64,000 nt of DNA, taken from assembly GCF_000828715.1 (NCBI RefSeq), contig NZ_AP014583.1, positions 294,501-358,500 on the forward strand, given 5' to 3'. The translations under genes were made by a program, and so were the position numbers. Shown in pieces: positions 26,412-35,849 of this stretch. A model generated the notes under the pieces. That model worked only from the letters and a program-made list of their open reading frames with translations, was not told where the DNA came from and did no database searches. The DNA comes from Winogradskyella sp. PG-2. GTDB lineage: Bacteria; Bacteroidota; Bacteroidia; Flavobacteriales; Flavobacteriaceae. Numbering within the stretch: position 1 is the stretch's first letter; each line of letters begins with the position of its first letter.

Positions 26412-28418
26412 ATGCGATTTAAAATTGAATCAGATTACAAACCAACAGGAGACCAACCAGAAGCTATAAAACAATTAGTAGGTGGTATTGACAGTAAAGA
26501 AAAGTACCAAACTCTTTTAGGTGTAACTGGTTCTGGAAAAACCTTCACGGTTGCTAATGTCATCGAAGAAGTGCAGCGTCCAACATTAGTTTTAGCTCAT
26601 AATAAAACGTTGGCAGCGCAACTCTATTCTGAATTTAAACAGTTTTTTCCTGATAATGCTGTTGAGTACTTTGTATCCTATTACGATTATTATCAACCAG
26701 AGGCTTACATTCCTGTATCTGGTGTATATATAGAGAAAGACTTATCTATTAACGAAGAAATAGAGAAGATGCGATTAAGCACAACCTCTTCTCTACTCTC
26801 TGGCCGTCGCGATGTGATTGTTGTAGCTTCCGTATCTTGTTTGTATGGTATTGGTAATCCTGTTGAATTTCAAAAAAATGTAATTACGATTGAACGCGAT
26901 CAAGTGATTTCTCGTACTAAACTATTACATCAATTGGTACAAAGTTTATACTCTCGTACTGAAGCCGACTTTAAAAATGGAAACTTTAGAATAAAAGGTG
27001 ATACGGTAGATGTCTTTCCAGGTTATTCTGACAACGCCTTTAGAATTCACTTCTTTGGAGACGAAATTGAAGAGATTGAAGCCTTTGATGCACATACCAA
27101 CGAAATTATAGAACGTTATGATCGCCTAAATATCTATCCTGCAAATATGTTTGTCACCTCGCCAGATGTTTTGAATGGTGCAATAAAGGATATTCAAGAT
27201 GATTTAGTAAAACAGCACGATTATTTCAAAGAAATAGGAAAACATCTCGAGGCCAAACGACTTAAAGAGCGCACCGAATTTGATCTAGAAATGATTCGTG
27301 AGTTAGGTTATTGCTCAGGAATTGAAAACTACTCAAGATATTTAGATGGAAGAGCTCCAGGAACTCGTCCTTTCTGTTTATTAGATTATTTTCCTGATGA
27401 TTATTTAATGGTTGTAGATGAAAGTCATGTAACCATTTCTCAAGTCCATGCTATGTATGGTGGTGATAGAAGCCGTAAAGTAAATCTTGTAGATTATGGT
27501 TTTCGTTTACCAGCCGCAATGGACAATAGACCTTTAAAGTTTGAAGAGTTTGAAGCATTACAAAACCAAGTAATTTATGTTTCTGCAACTCCAGCGGATT
27601 ACGAAATGCAAAAAACAGATGGAGTATACGTAGAGCAAGTCATTCGTCCTACGGGATTGTTAGATCCAATTATTGAAGTTAGACCAAGTCTAAACCAAAT
27701 TGATAATTTAATTGAAGAAATACAAGATCGTGTTGAAAAGGATGAGCGTACTTTGGTGACGACATTAACTAAGCGAATGGCTGAAGAATTAGTTAAATAT
27801 TTAACTCGTATTTCGATTCGTTGTCGTTTTATCCATAGTGATGTGGATACTTTAGAGCGTGTTGAAATAATGCAAGATTTACGCAAAGGTGTTTTTGATG
27901 TACTGGTTGGTGTTAACTTATTACGAGAAGGCTTAGATTTACCAGAAGTCTCTTTAGTTGCAATTTTAGATGCTGATAAAGAAGGTTTTTTAAGATCTAC
28001 GCGTTCTCTTACACAAACAGTTGGTAGAGCCGCAAGAAACCTCAATGGAAAAGCAATTATGTATGCAGATAAGATGACTAAGAGCATGCAAAAAACAATT
28101 GATGAAACTGAATATCGTAGAGAAAAGCAAATAGCTTACAACACCAAACATAATATTAAACCGAAAGCATTAAATAAAAGCTTAGATAGTGCTTTAGCTA
28201 AAAATTCTGTGAGTACTTACAGAACGGAATTAGATGCCAAAATTGCTGCAGAACCTGAAAGTGAATATCTAACAAAAGGTGAGCTCGAAAAGAAAATAAG
28301 AGAAAAGCGTAAATTAATGGAGCAATCCGCAAAAGCTTTAGACTTTATGGAAGCCGCTCGGTTTAGAGATGAGATTACAGCTTATCAAAATAAACTAGAA
28401 AAATTAAAAGTAAAATAG
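26412..28418 (+). CDS. uvrB: Excinuclease ABC subunit B (nucleotide excision repair)
   Basis: UvrB verifies DNA damage brought by UvrA and positions UvrC for incision. The 668-residue length is normal. Visible landmarks are Walker A GVTGSGKTFTVANV (about 38-51), the damage-binding beta-hairpin around YYDYYQPEAYIP (about 93-104), the DEAD-like box VVDESHVT (about 336-343), helicase motifs VGVNLLREGLDLPEV and QTVGRAARN, and the C-terminal UVR domain that contacts UvrC (KRKLMEQSAKALDFMEAARFRDEI shown here in part: LDFMEAARFRDEI). It is a single-gene unit facing the minus-strand TerB-like gene and ends ten bases from it. Confidence 0.97.
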   Translation: MRFKIESDYKPTGDQPEAIKQLVGGIDSKEKYQTLLGVTGSGKTFTVANVIEEVQRPTLVLAHNKTLAAQLYSEFKQFFPDNAVEYFVSYYDYYQPEAYIPVSGVYIEKDLSINEEIEKMRLSTTSSLLSGRRDVIVVASVSCLYGIGNPVEFQKNVITIERDQVISRTKLLHQLVQSLYSRTEADFKNGNFRIKGDTVDVFPGYSDNAFRIHFFGDEIEEIEAFDAHTNEIIERYDRLNIYPANMFVTSPDVLNGAIKDIQDDLVKQHDYFKEIGKHLEAKRLKERTEFDLEMIRELGYCSGIENYSRYLDGRAPGTRPFCLLDYFPDDYLMVVDESHVTISQVHAMYGGDRSRKVNLVDYGFRLPAAMDNRPLKFEEFEALQNQVIYVSATPADYEMQKTDGVYVEQVIRPTGLLDPIIEVRPSLNQIDNLIEEIQDRVEKDERTLVTTLTKRMAEELVKYLTRISIRCRFIHSDVDTLERVEIMQDLRKGVFDVLVGVNLLREGLDLPEVSLVAILDADKEGFLRSTRSLTQTVGRAARNLNGKAIMYADKMTKSMQKTIDETEYRREKQIAYNTKHNIKPKALNKSLDSALAKNSVSTYRTELDAKIAAEPESEYLTKGELEKKIREKRKLMEQSAKALDFMEAARFRDEITAYQNKLEKLKVK

Positions 28419-28428
28419 GGTTACCTAA

Positions 28429-28830
28429 TTAATTATACTGTACTTTAAAAATGTCAATTAAAAAATCTGGTGGTACAATTTTGTTTGGGAAACTATCCAT
28501 TAAATCTAAGACGCGATTAATAGATTCGTGACTTAATCCCATTCGTAAACCAAAATTATGAATCTTCACTAATTGTTTAGGGGCTACTCTATGATCTAAA
28601 TTCATAAGTAGTACTAATCTGTGAAACTGAACAATACGCTCACTGTGTGTTTTTAGATGCACATAGGTAACAGGATGATCAAATAGGTATTCAAAGTCTT
28701 CTTTTGATATATCCAACTGTTTGGCGATACTAAATAAAAAATTATATTCAATCGACTTTATATTTTCATCTGTTTGAGCAAAAGCAATCATTTCGGATAG
28801 CAAACTCAATTTTTCAGCTCTGTTAATCAT
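28429..28830 (-). CDS. TerB-like small helical protein
   Basis: This is a 133-residue, mostly helical protein with a TerB-like N-terminal pattern (EKLSLLSEMIAFAQTDENIKSIEYNFL, of which LSEMIAFAQTD and EYNFLFSIAKQLDIS are the clearest parts). There are no membrane segments or signal peptide. It is convergent with uvrB, stop to stop ten bases apart. Similar proteins next to uvrB are sometimes labelled as UvrB in annotations, but no UvrB motif is present here. TerB relatives occur in stress and metal contexts; nothing here identifies a function. Confidence 0.6.
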   Translation of the reverse strand: MINRAEKLSLLSEMIAFAQTDENIKSIEYNFLFSIAKQLDISKEDFEYLFDHPVTYVHLKTHSERIVQFHRLVLLMNLDHRVAPKQLVKIHNFGLRMGLSHESINRVLDLMDSFPNKIVPPDFLIDIFKVQYN

Positions 28831-29132
28831 GGGTTAGATAGTATTATTTTATTATTGTAAAGTTAAGTAGGTAGTTTATTTTATTGTCGTTGATATCTTG
28901 TATCTTGTCGAAAAGTTAGGTGTACTTTGTCGGAATTATTTAGCGTTTATCAACTCAACTTTGTAGCTAGCATACTACATAAAAATAATTTTGAGGACGT
29001 TCATCTATTTTTTTTAGCAATGAACCTTAAAATTTTACATTTAAACTGATTTTGGTATTCAACCTATTGAGGGCAAATGAACCTAATTGGGTAAACCTAA
29101 AGAAGAATATAAAAACAAGAAAAGAATTAAAT

Positions 29133-29399
29133 ATGACAAATAATGACATATTCAAAAAGTTGAGAGTAGCGCATAAGTTGAGAGATGACGATATGGTAAA
29201 AATTTTAGCATTGGTAGATTTTAGGATTTCTAAAAGTGAACTAAATGCTTTCTTTAGAAATGAAGATCACCCAAAGTATATGCCATGTGGAGATCAAATT
29301 CTTAGAAACTTCCTTAATGGGTTAATTATTCATTTAAGAGGACCTATGCCTAAAAAACAAAATTCAAATAAGGATAAACAAAAAAAGAGTAACAGTTAA
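29133..29399 (+). CDS. DUF1456 (YehS-like) family protein
   Basis: From the ATG at 29133 it encodes 88 residues beginning MTNNDIFKKLRVAHKLRDDDM, the usual start of this family. A longer frame from a TTG at 29052 is rejected because the added residues match nothing and look non-coding. Core motifs are MVKILALVDFRISKSELNAF and CGDQILRNFLNGLI. Family members often have two such units; this one has one unit and a basic tail rich in Lys and Asn. Function is unknown. The gap upstream (28831-29132) is A+T rich leader and promoter DNA for two divergent genes, with no further gene seen. Confidence 0.75.
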   Translation: MTNNDIFKKLRVAHKLRDDDMVKILALVDFRISKSELNAFFRNEDHPKYMPCGDQILRNFLNGLIIHLRGPMPKKQNSNKDKQKKSNS

Positions 29400-29430
29400 T
29401 GTTACTCTTTTTATTTAATTTTACATAACC

Positions 29431-29772
29431 TTATTTAGATTTTACCATCTTAACAGGAACTTTAAATGACTTACTATAACCAACAGCTTTCTTAGAAAGT
29501 TTTTTATAGTTTAAGCGGCTCTTAATAAAAGATTCAACAGTCTTATTATCAGTATCTACAGATAATACTACAATTTCATTCTCTTCATTAATAAAAATTT
29601 TCACCATTGCGTTAATAGTTTCATCCAATTGAAAATTTGGATTTTGCAATAAATCTCCAATAGATTTAGAGATTGAAGCTGGTTCAGCTTTTTCATTTGG
29701 ATTTGTGCTCGCTGAAAGTACACTACTAAACGTAACTGCTACGACTAGTACTAACATTTTTAATGTTTTCAT
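29431..29772 (-). CDS. Small secreted protein of unknown function
   Basis: The protein has 113 residues with a clear signal peptide (MKTLKMLVLVVAVTFSSVLSAS). The mature part has an amphipathic stretch (ISKSIGDLLQNPNF) and a mixed alpha/beta region (MVKIFINEENEIVVLSVDT ... FKVPVKMV) that resembles a small TonB-C-like fold, though this is only an impression. It is transcribed alone, convergent with the DUF1456 gene and downstream of sucC on the same strand, with a terminator between them. Function is not recognised. Confidence 0.65.
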   Translation of the reverse strand: MKTLKMLVLVVAVTFSSVLSASTNPNEKAEPASISKSIGDLLQNPNFQLDETINAMVKIFINEENEIVVLSVDTDNKTVESFIKSRLNYKKLSKKAVGYSKSFKVPVKMVKSK

Positions 29773-29890
29773 AATTATTCGATTTTTAGATTGATACTCT
29801 ATAGACGATTAATTATTAATGATGTTACACTATTAAGAGTTGAATTAACATAGTTTAACACTGACTAACAATCATTTAACATTAGGGCAA

Positions 29891-29918
29891 AAAAAATGCG
29901 CCTTTTGGCGCATTTTTT
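29891..29918 (-). terminator. Terminator of sucC
   Basis: A perfect stem AAAAAATGCGCC / GGCGCATTTTTT encloses a TTTT loop, 22 bases beyond the sucC stop. It ends in a T run when read on the minus strand and is symmetric enough to work both ways. Confidence 0.8.
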
Positions 29919-29939
29919 TATATAATATGTAGACTATGT

Positions 29940-31130
29940 TTATGAAAGTACCGCTTGTACTTTATCCGCAGCTTCTTGAAATTCAGTTGCACTCATAACA
30001 TCTAAACCAGAATTATCAATTAATTCTTTTGCGATGTCAGCATTTGTTCCTTGTAAGCGAACAATAATTGGAACAGAAATGTTGCCCATATTTTTATAAG
30101 CATCAATAACACCTTGTGCTACGCGGTCACAACGTACAATACCCCCAAAAATATTGATTAAGATTGCTTTTACAGCAGGATCTTTTAATATAATTTTAAA
30201 AGCAGCTTCTACTCTAGCTGCATCTGCAGTACCACCAACATCTAAAAAGTTTGCTGGTTCACCACCAGCTTGCTTAATTAAATCCATTGTTGCCATTGCT
30301 AAACCAGCACCATTGACCATACAACCAACGTTTCCGTCTAAATCTACATAGTTTAAACCTAAAGCACCAGCTTCAACTTCTATAGGATTTTCTTCACGTA
30401 AATCTCGCATTTCAGCTAAATCTCTATGTCTATATAAAGCGTTATCATCTAAAGTAACTTTAGCATCTACAGCCATAATCTTATCATCACTTGTTTTTAA
30501 AACCGGATTGATTTCAAATAAAGACGCGTCAGACTTTACATATGCTGTGTATAATGCAGATACAAATTTTGTCATTTCTTTAAAAGCTGCGCCAGATAAA
30601 CCTAAATTAAATGCTACACGACGCGCTTGGAAACCTAATAATCCTAACGCAGGATCCACCTCTTCAGTAAAAATTAAGTGTGGTGTTTCTTCAGCAACAG
30701 TTTCAATATCCATTCCACCTTCGGTAGAATACATAATCATATTTTTTCCTGTACCTCTATTTAACAGTACAGACATATAATATTCTTCTGGCTCATTATC
30801 ACCAGGATAATAAACATCTTCAGCAATTAATACTTGGTGCACTCTTTTTCCTTCAGCAGAAGTTTGAGGAGTTACCAAATCCATACCTATAATATTACCA
30901 GCAATTTCTTCAACCTCTTGGAGATTTTTAGCGAGTTTAACACCACCACCTTTTCCTCGTCCACCTGCATGAACCTGAGCTTTAATAACATGCCAACCTG
31001 TTCCTGTTTCAGCTGTCATTTGTTTAGCTGCATCAACTGCTGCTTTAGCACTTTGAGCTACAATTCCACGTTGAATGCGTACTCCAAAGCTGCTTAGTAA
31101 TTCTTTTCCTTGATATTCGTGTAAATTCAT
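29940..31130 (-). CDS. sucC: Succinyl-CoA synthetase (ADP-forming), beta subunit
   Basis: SucC binds the nucleotide and, with SucD, converts succinyl-CoA to succinate in the TCA cycle. The length, 396 residues, is typical. The ATP-grasp N-terminus (MNLHEYQGKELLSSFGV, KAQVHAGGRGKGGGVKLA), the Glu/Asn ligand region LFEINPVL with VDAKV after it, and the C-terminal GCMVNGAGLAMATMD and NIFGGIVRCD motifs are all present. SucD is not next to it, so the two subunits are coded apart in this genome. A promoter lies at 31189-31220 and a terminator follows the gene. Confidence 0.96.
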   Translation of the reverse strand: MNLHEYQGKELLSSFGVRIQRGIVAQSAKAAVDAAKQMTAETGTGWHVIKAQVHAGGRGKGGGVKLAKNLQEVEEIAGNIIGMDLVTPQTSAEGKRVHQVLIAEDVYYPGDNEPEEYYMSVLLNRGTGKNMIMYSTEGGMDIETVAEETPHLIFTEEVDPALGLLGFQARRVAFNLGLSGAAFKEMTKFVSALYTAYVKSDASLFEINPVLKTSDDKIMAVDAKVTLDDNALYRHRDLAEMRDLREENPIEVEAGALGLNYVDLDGNVGCMVNGAGLAMATMDLIKQAGGEPANFLDVGGTADAARVEAAFKIILKDPAVKAILINIFGGIVRCDRVAQGVIDAYKNMGNISVPIIVRLQGTNADIAKELIDNSGLDVMSATEFQEAADKVQAVLS

Positions 31131-31188
31131 AATAAATGTTCAATTTATTTTTTCCTTGAAAATGGAAATTCTATGATTTATTGGTGCA

Positions 31189-31220
31189 CAAAAATAAGGA
31201 TACTAAAACGTTTTTACCAA
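31189..31220 (-). promoter_or_regulatory. sucC promoter (-33 TTG, -7 TATTTTTG)
   Basis: On the minus strand TTG (31220-31218) and TATTTTTG (31196-31189) are separated by 21 bp. The leader would be about 50 bases. Confidence 0.45.
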
Positions 31221-31276
31221 TTGTTTTTAATAAATACTGTATCTTATTTTATCTATTTCAATTATCCTTAATTTTT

Positions 31277-31933
31277 TCAGTCTTTTAAACGCTTAATTAC
31301 AGAAAACGCTTTATCTACCAATAAATCCTCAACGACTATTGTAAACTCATTTGTGGTAGAAACAACTTCATACAGAGTAATTCTCTCCCAAGCTAAACGC
31401 TTAAAAATTTGATAGTATAAACCCGCAATTTTCGAATTACCTTTTGGTAAGTATATACTAATAGCAGATAGTTTATCTTGTTGTCCTATAAGTACTTCAT
31501 TTTTAAATGCTTTTGAGATACTTTCTTTCTCTGATGTTGAGATAATGATGTTACTCTCAAACATACCACGAGTAAAGGCATAGAAAATTTGTTGATTCGC
31601 ACTTATTTTTTCTAATACTTGTGTATGACTATTTATCAATGACTTTGAATTTTGAAATGTAAAGTCACTGAGGTTAGAACGTACTGTAATATCACCTAAG
31701 TTTTTAAAAACTCTTTTTAATGGAACTGAATTGTCAAGATTCAAAGGTTGTTGATGTCGTCGTAATGCCATCATAATGGCTCCGTCTTTAACAGGTTTAC
31801 GTAACATTTGAGAAATCGTATGATTTAAATCTTTTGCTAAAGCTGAAAAATTAATAATATCTCGAGATAAACCTTCTTCTAAAAAAGGACTTGACATTAT
31901 AATTTCATCTACACAAGAGGCTATTGTCTTCAA
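31277..31933 (-). CDS. HTH plus ACT-domain-like protein, divergent from lysA
   Basis: The product is 218 residues. The N-terminal part (about 1-60) reads as a helical, winged-helix-like segment (RDIINFSALAKDLNHTIS, then VKDGAIMMALRRH). The C-terminal 65 residues follow the ACT pattern seen at the end of aspartokinases (LSAISIYLPKGNSKIAGLYY ... ITLYEVVSTTNEFTIVVED). No kinase domain is present. ACT domains bind amino acids. The gene is divergent from lysA, which makes the last step of lysine synthesis, with 117 bases between the starts. A lysine-related or amino-acid-sensing regulator is a fair inference but unproven. Confidence 0.6.
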   Translation of the reverse strand: MKTIASCVDEIIMSSPFLEEGLSRDIINFSALAKDLNHTISQMLRKPVKDGAIMMALRRHQQPLNLDNSVPLKRVFKNLGDITVRSNLSDFTFQNSKSLINSHTQVLEKISANQQIFYAFTRGMFESNIIISTSEKESISKAFKNEVLIGQQDKLSAISIYLPKGNSKIAGLYYQIFKRLAWERITLYEVVSTTNEFTIVVEDLLVDKAFSVIKRLKD

Positions 31934-32050
31934 ATTGTTAATTATTTAACATTATGTGTAAAATTAGCTATATTTTTTCATTTATTATGTTTTAGCTACA
32001 AATAACTTCTACTTTTGATTCCCAATTAAATAATTATTAAGATTAAACTA

Positions 32051-33256
32051 ATGAAAAATAATACCTTATTAAAGATTGCAAAAGACTTTGAAAGTCCAGT
32101 TTATGTTTATGACTCAGAAACAATCACAACTCAGTATAAACGTTTAACAAAAGCATTTGGTAAGGTTAAGAATTTAAAGCTTAACTATGCAGTTAAAGCA
32201 CTATCAAACATTTCCATACTCAAATTATTTAATACTTTAGGTTCAGGAATTGATACTGTTTCTATTCAAGAAGTACAATTAGGTTTAAAGGCTGGTTTTA
32301 AACCTGAAAATATAATTTTCACTCCAAATGGAGTATCACTTGAAGAGATTGAAAACGTTTCTAAACTCGGAGTACAGATTAATATAGATAATCTTTCAAT
32401 TTTAGAACAATTCGGAACAAAACATCCTAATATTCCTGTTTGTATTCGTATTAATCCTCATGTAATGGCTGGTGGTAACACTAATATTTCAGTAGGCCAT
32501 ATAGATAGTAAATTCGGAATTTCTATACATCAAATTCCATTAATACTTCGTACTGTTGAAAATACCAAAATGAATATTAATGGTATTCATATGCATACTG
32601 GCAGTGATATTTTAGATATTGATGTCTTTTTATATGCTAGTGAAATTCTGTTTGAAACGGCTAAGAATTTCAAAAATCTAGATTTTATAGATTTTGGTTC
32701 TGGATTTAAAGTACCGTACAAAGCAGGTGATATTGAAACCAATATTGAAGAATTAGGAGTAAAACTATCTAAGCGTTTTAATGAGTTCTGTAAAGACTAT
32801 GGTAAAGAATTAACTCTAGCCTTTGAGCCAGGAAAATTTTTAGTTAGTGAAGCCGGAGTATTTTTAGCTAAAGTCAATGTCGTGAAACAAACCACCTCAA
32901 CAGTTTTTGCTCAGATAGATTCAGGATTTAACCATTTAATTAGACCAATGCTATATGGTTCGCAGCACGATATTTTGAATGTTTCTAACCCAAAAGGAAG
33001 AGAACGTTTTTACTCAGTTGTTGGTTATATCTGTGAGACTGATACTTTTGCCAATAACAGACGTATTTCTGAAATAAACGAAGGAGATGTGCTGTGTTTT
33101 AAAAATGCAGGAGCGTATTGCTATTCAATGGCAAGTAACTACAACTCTCGTTATAGACCAGCGGAAGTTCTCATCCATAAAGGAAAAGCTCATCTCATAA
33201 GAGAGCGAGAAACTTTTGATGATATTTTACATAATCAGGTAGAGATTTCACTCTAA
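32051..33256 (+). CDS. lysA: Diaminopimelate decarboxylase
   Basis: LysA removes CO2 from meso-diaminopimelate to give L-lysine, using PLP. The product has 401 residues. The PLP lysine is in LNYAVKALSN (about residue 48), the HIDSKFGI motif and the GIHMHTGSDI strand belong to the alanine-racemase-like barrel, FIDFGSGF lies in the glycine-rich loop, and the C-terminal AGAYCYSMASNYNSR holds the active-site tyrosine region. It is transcribed alone, divergent from an ACT-domain gene and followed by an intrinsic terminator. Confidence 0.95.
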   Translation: MKNNTLLKIAKDFESPVYVYDSETITTQYKRLTKAFGKVKNLKLNYAVKALSNISILKLFNTLGSGIDTVSIQEVQLGLKAGFKPENIIFTPNGVSLEEIENVSKLGVQINIDNLSILEQFGTKHPNIPVCIRINPHVMAGGNTNISVGHIDSKFGISIHQIPLILRTVENTKMNINGIHMHTGSDILDIDVFLYASEILFETAKNFKNLDFIDFGSGFKVPYKAGDIETNIEELGVKLSKRFNEFCKDYGKELTLAFEPGKFLVSEAGVFLAKVNVVKQTTSTVFAQIDSGFNHLIRPMLYGSQHDILNVSNPKGRERFYSVVGYICETDTFANNRRISEINEGDVLCFKNAGAYCYSMASNYNSRYRPAEVLIHKGKAHLIRERETFDDILHNQVEISL

Positions 33257-33261
33257 AAGTT

Positions 33262-33290
33262 AAAGCATTGCAAATTGCAATGCTTTTTTT
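33262..33290 (+). terminator. lysA terminator
   Basis: AAAGCATTGC and GCAATGCTTT pair perfectly around AAATT, followed by TTTT, six bases after the lysA stop. Confidence 0.85.
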
Positions 33291-33341
33291 ATACCTTTAA
33301 AATCCCCTCAAGTCTTTTCATACTATCACATTTAAAGACAA

Positions 33342-34526
33342 ATGAAATCAATCAAATCAACCCGAATAGAATCTATAGATATTCTAAGAGGTCTCGTTAT
33401 GGTCATTATGGCTTTGGACCATGTTAGAGACTACTTTCACATCAATGCTTTTGCTGGCAACTATCCAGAAAATTTGGAATCTACTAATATCATTCTTTTT
33501 GGAACACGTTTTATCCCTATTACTGTGCTCCAGTTTTTGTGTTTTTAGCTGGTACATCTGCATTTTTATATGGACAAAATAAATCAAAAGGTCAACTATC
33601 TAAATTTCTCATCACGCGAGGATTATGGTTAATATTTGCTGAAATATTTATCAATAATTTCTTGTGGTGGTTTGATCCTTCATTCGGCTTCACCAACCTT
33701 CAGGTCATTTGGGCATTCGGTATTTGCATGATTACTTTAGGAATCGTTATTCATTTCCCCAAGAAAATTATTCTTTTATTAGGCCTTCTTATCGTCTTTG
33801 GACATAATGCTTTAGATGGTATTGTCAAAGAAGGTGATAGCATTGGATCATTAATTTGGTACTTTCTGCATCAAATGAATGGTTTTAGTTATACTGAAGG
33901 TCATTTTTTATAGTTCTCATATCCTGTTTTACCATGGATTGGCGTCATTCTTTTAGGCTATTGTTTTGGAGAATTCTATAAAAAAGACGCGTCAATAACA
34001 ATCAGAAAAAAGTGGCTTTTATATTTAGGTTTATCAGCTACAGTTTTATTCTTTGTGTTTAGAGGTTTTAATTTTTATGCTGATCTAAATCCTTGGGCTT
34101 ACCAAGAAACTAAAGAAAACTATAATTTCATTCCTTAATGTGAGTAAATATCGACCTTCGTTAGCATATCTATTAATCACTTTAGGGCCAGCACTTTTAT
34201 TTTTACTTGTTGTAGAAAATATTAAAAACAAAATCACTAACTTTTTATTGGTTTTTGGACGAGTTCCTTTCTTTTATTATGTCTTGCACATCTTTGTTAT
34301 TCACATTGTTGCAATTATAGGATTATTAATTACAGGAAAAGATTGGAAATTGATGATTTTAGATAATGAAACGATGAGTTCTGGAAGACTTCAAGGATAT
34401 GGCTATTCTCTTTTTACTGTTTATTTAGTATGGATTTTAATTGTATTACTACTTTATCCAATCTGTAAAAGGTATATGAGATACAAAGCCAATAATAAAG
34501 ATAAATGGTGGTTAAGCTATTTATAA
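33342..34526 (+). pseudogene. Decayed DUF1624/HGSNAT-like membrane protein gene
   Basis: This is a broken copy of the intact gene that follows at 34613. It starts well (TRIESIDILRGLVM, ALDHVRDYF). Near 33520 one base is missing, so the frame that should read CAPVFVFLAGTSAFLYG is out of phase. At 33911-33913 a TAG interrupts the second frame (GHFL-stop-FSYPVLPWIG). Near 34120 another frame change is needed to reach NVSKYRPSLAY. The last part continues to the same end as the intact copy (YKANNKDKWWLSYL). At least three separate lesions make a sequencing error unlikely. Similarity begins before the ATG (GCTTTTTTATAC, then TTTAAAAT), so the duplication included upstream DNA. Confidence 0.85.
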
Positions 34527-34612
34527 TGAAGTAGAACTAAAAAGCGTTAATGTTTATAAAAGTACACTTAATACATCTTGCTTTTTTATACTTTTAAAAT
34601 AAATCAACTAAA

Positions 34613-35803
34613 ATGAAATCAGCTAAATCAACCAGAATTGAATCCATCGATATTTTGAGAGGTCTTGTAATGATAATTATGGCTTTAGACCATGTTAGAG
34701 ATTACACAAATACAGGCTATATGTTTGTTGACCCAACAAATCTTGAAACTACGACACCTATGTTATTCTTTACACGATGGATAACCCATTTTTGTGCACC
34801 CGTTTTTGTATTCTTAGCCGGAACTTCAGCTTTTCTATATGGAAGTAAGAAGTCCTCAAAAAATGGTCTTGCAAAATTTTTATTTACCAGAGGTCTATGG
34901 TTAGTATTTATAGAATTAACTGTCGTTAACTTTGCTTGGACATTCGATATAACATTAAGTGTACACATATTCCAAGTGATTTGGGCTATTGGTATATGCA
35001 TGATGCTTTTAGCAGCATTAATTTACTTACCAAAAAAAATACTATTTACCCTAGGATTTTTAATACTACTTGGTCATAATTTCCTTGATGGAATAACACA
35101 ACAAGGCACAGAACCATTATCGTTATTATGGTATTATGTGCATCAGTTTAATTTTCAAGTTATCAATGAAGGGCAAGGCATGTTAGCCATTGCTTATCCA
35201 TTTCTACCATGGTTAGGTATTATTATTTTAGGGTATTGTTTTGGGCATTTTTATCAGAAAGAATTTGATGCAACAATTAGAAAGACTTGGTTGCTTCGTA
35301 TAGGTATTGGAGCTATCCTTCTATTTTTTATTTTACGTTTTGCAAATATTTATGGTGATTCAAAGGCTTGGTCTTCTCAAGATAATTTAACTTATACTCT
35401 TTTATCTTTTTTTAATGTTACAAAATATCCACCTTCATTAATCTACACATTAATGACTATTGGACCTGCATTATTATTTTTATATGCTATTGAAACTGTT
35501 AAAAATAAAGTCACCAATTGGCTACTCGTATTTGGTCGGGTTCCTTTCTTCTATTACATTTTACACCTGTATCTTATCCATCTTATTGGCCTGATTGGGC
35601 TCGTAATTTTAGGTGAGAACTTGCAAGAACTTATAATGACTGTAAATCGTTTTAAAAGTGGTTACCTATTTAATATTGGATTTGATCTCTGGGTCACTTA
35701 CCTAGTATGGATTCTAGTTATTATTATTCTCTATCCTATTTGTAAAAAATACATGAAATATAAAGCCAATAATAAATACAAATGGTGGCTAAGTTATTTG
35801 TAA
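34613..35803 (+). CDS. DUF1624 / heparan-alpha-glucosaminide N-acetyltransferase-like membrane protein
   Basis: This is an integral membrane protein of 396 residues with about ten hydrophobic helices. The N-terminal signature STRIESIDILRGLVMIIMAL followed by DHVRDY carries the conserved His of this family, whose members resemble the lysosomal HGSNAT acyltransferase that moves an acetyl group across a membrane. Other family-like stretches are CAPVFVFLAGTSAFLYG, LPWLGIIILGYCFGHFY and FGRVPFFYYILHLYLIH. The acceptor in this organism is unknown. It is the working member of a tandem pair; the copy before it is a pseudogene. The start of the tricorn-like protease gene follows 46 bases later and may be co-transcribed. 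Confidence 0.8.
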   Translation: MKSAKSTRIESIDILRGLVMIIMALDHVRDYTNTGYMFVDPTNLETTTPMLFFTRWITHFCAPVFVFLAGTSAFLYGSKKSSKNGLAKFLFTRGLWLVFIELTVVNFAWTFDITLSVHIFQVIWAIGICMMLLAALIYLPKKILFTLGFLILLGHNFLDGITQQGTEPLSLLWYYVHQFNFQVINEGQGMLAIAYPFLPWLGIIILGYCFGHFYQKEFDATIRKTWLLRIGIGAILLFFILRFANIYGDSKAWSSQDNLTYTLLSFFNVTKYPPSLIYTLMTIGPALLFLYAIETVKNKVTNWLLVFGRVPFFYYILHLYLIHLIGLIGLVILGENLQELIMTVNRFKSGYLFNIGFDLWVTYLVWILVIIILYPICKKYMKYKANNKYKWWLSYL

Positions 35804-35849
35804 CTTTATAACATCATTCAATCATAAATATTAAAACCAACCGCCAAAC

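Noticed and set aside
27599..28087. Minus-strand frame of 162 codons inside uvrB
   Set aside because: Antisense shadow of a highly conserved gene; no recognisable domain and no promoter box.
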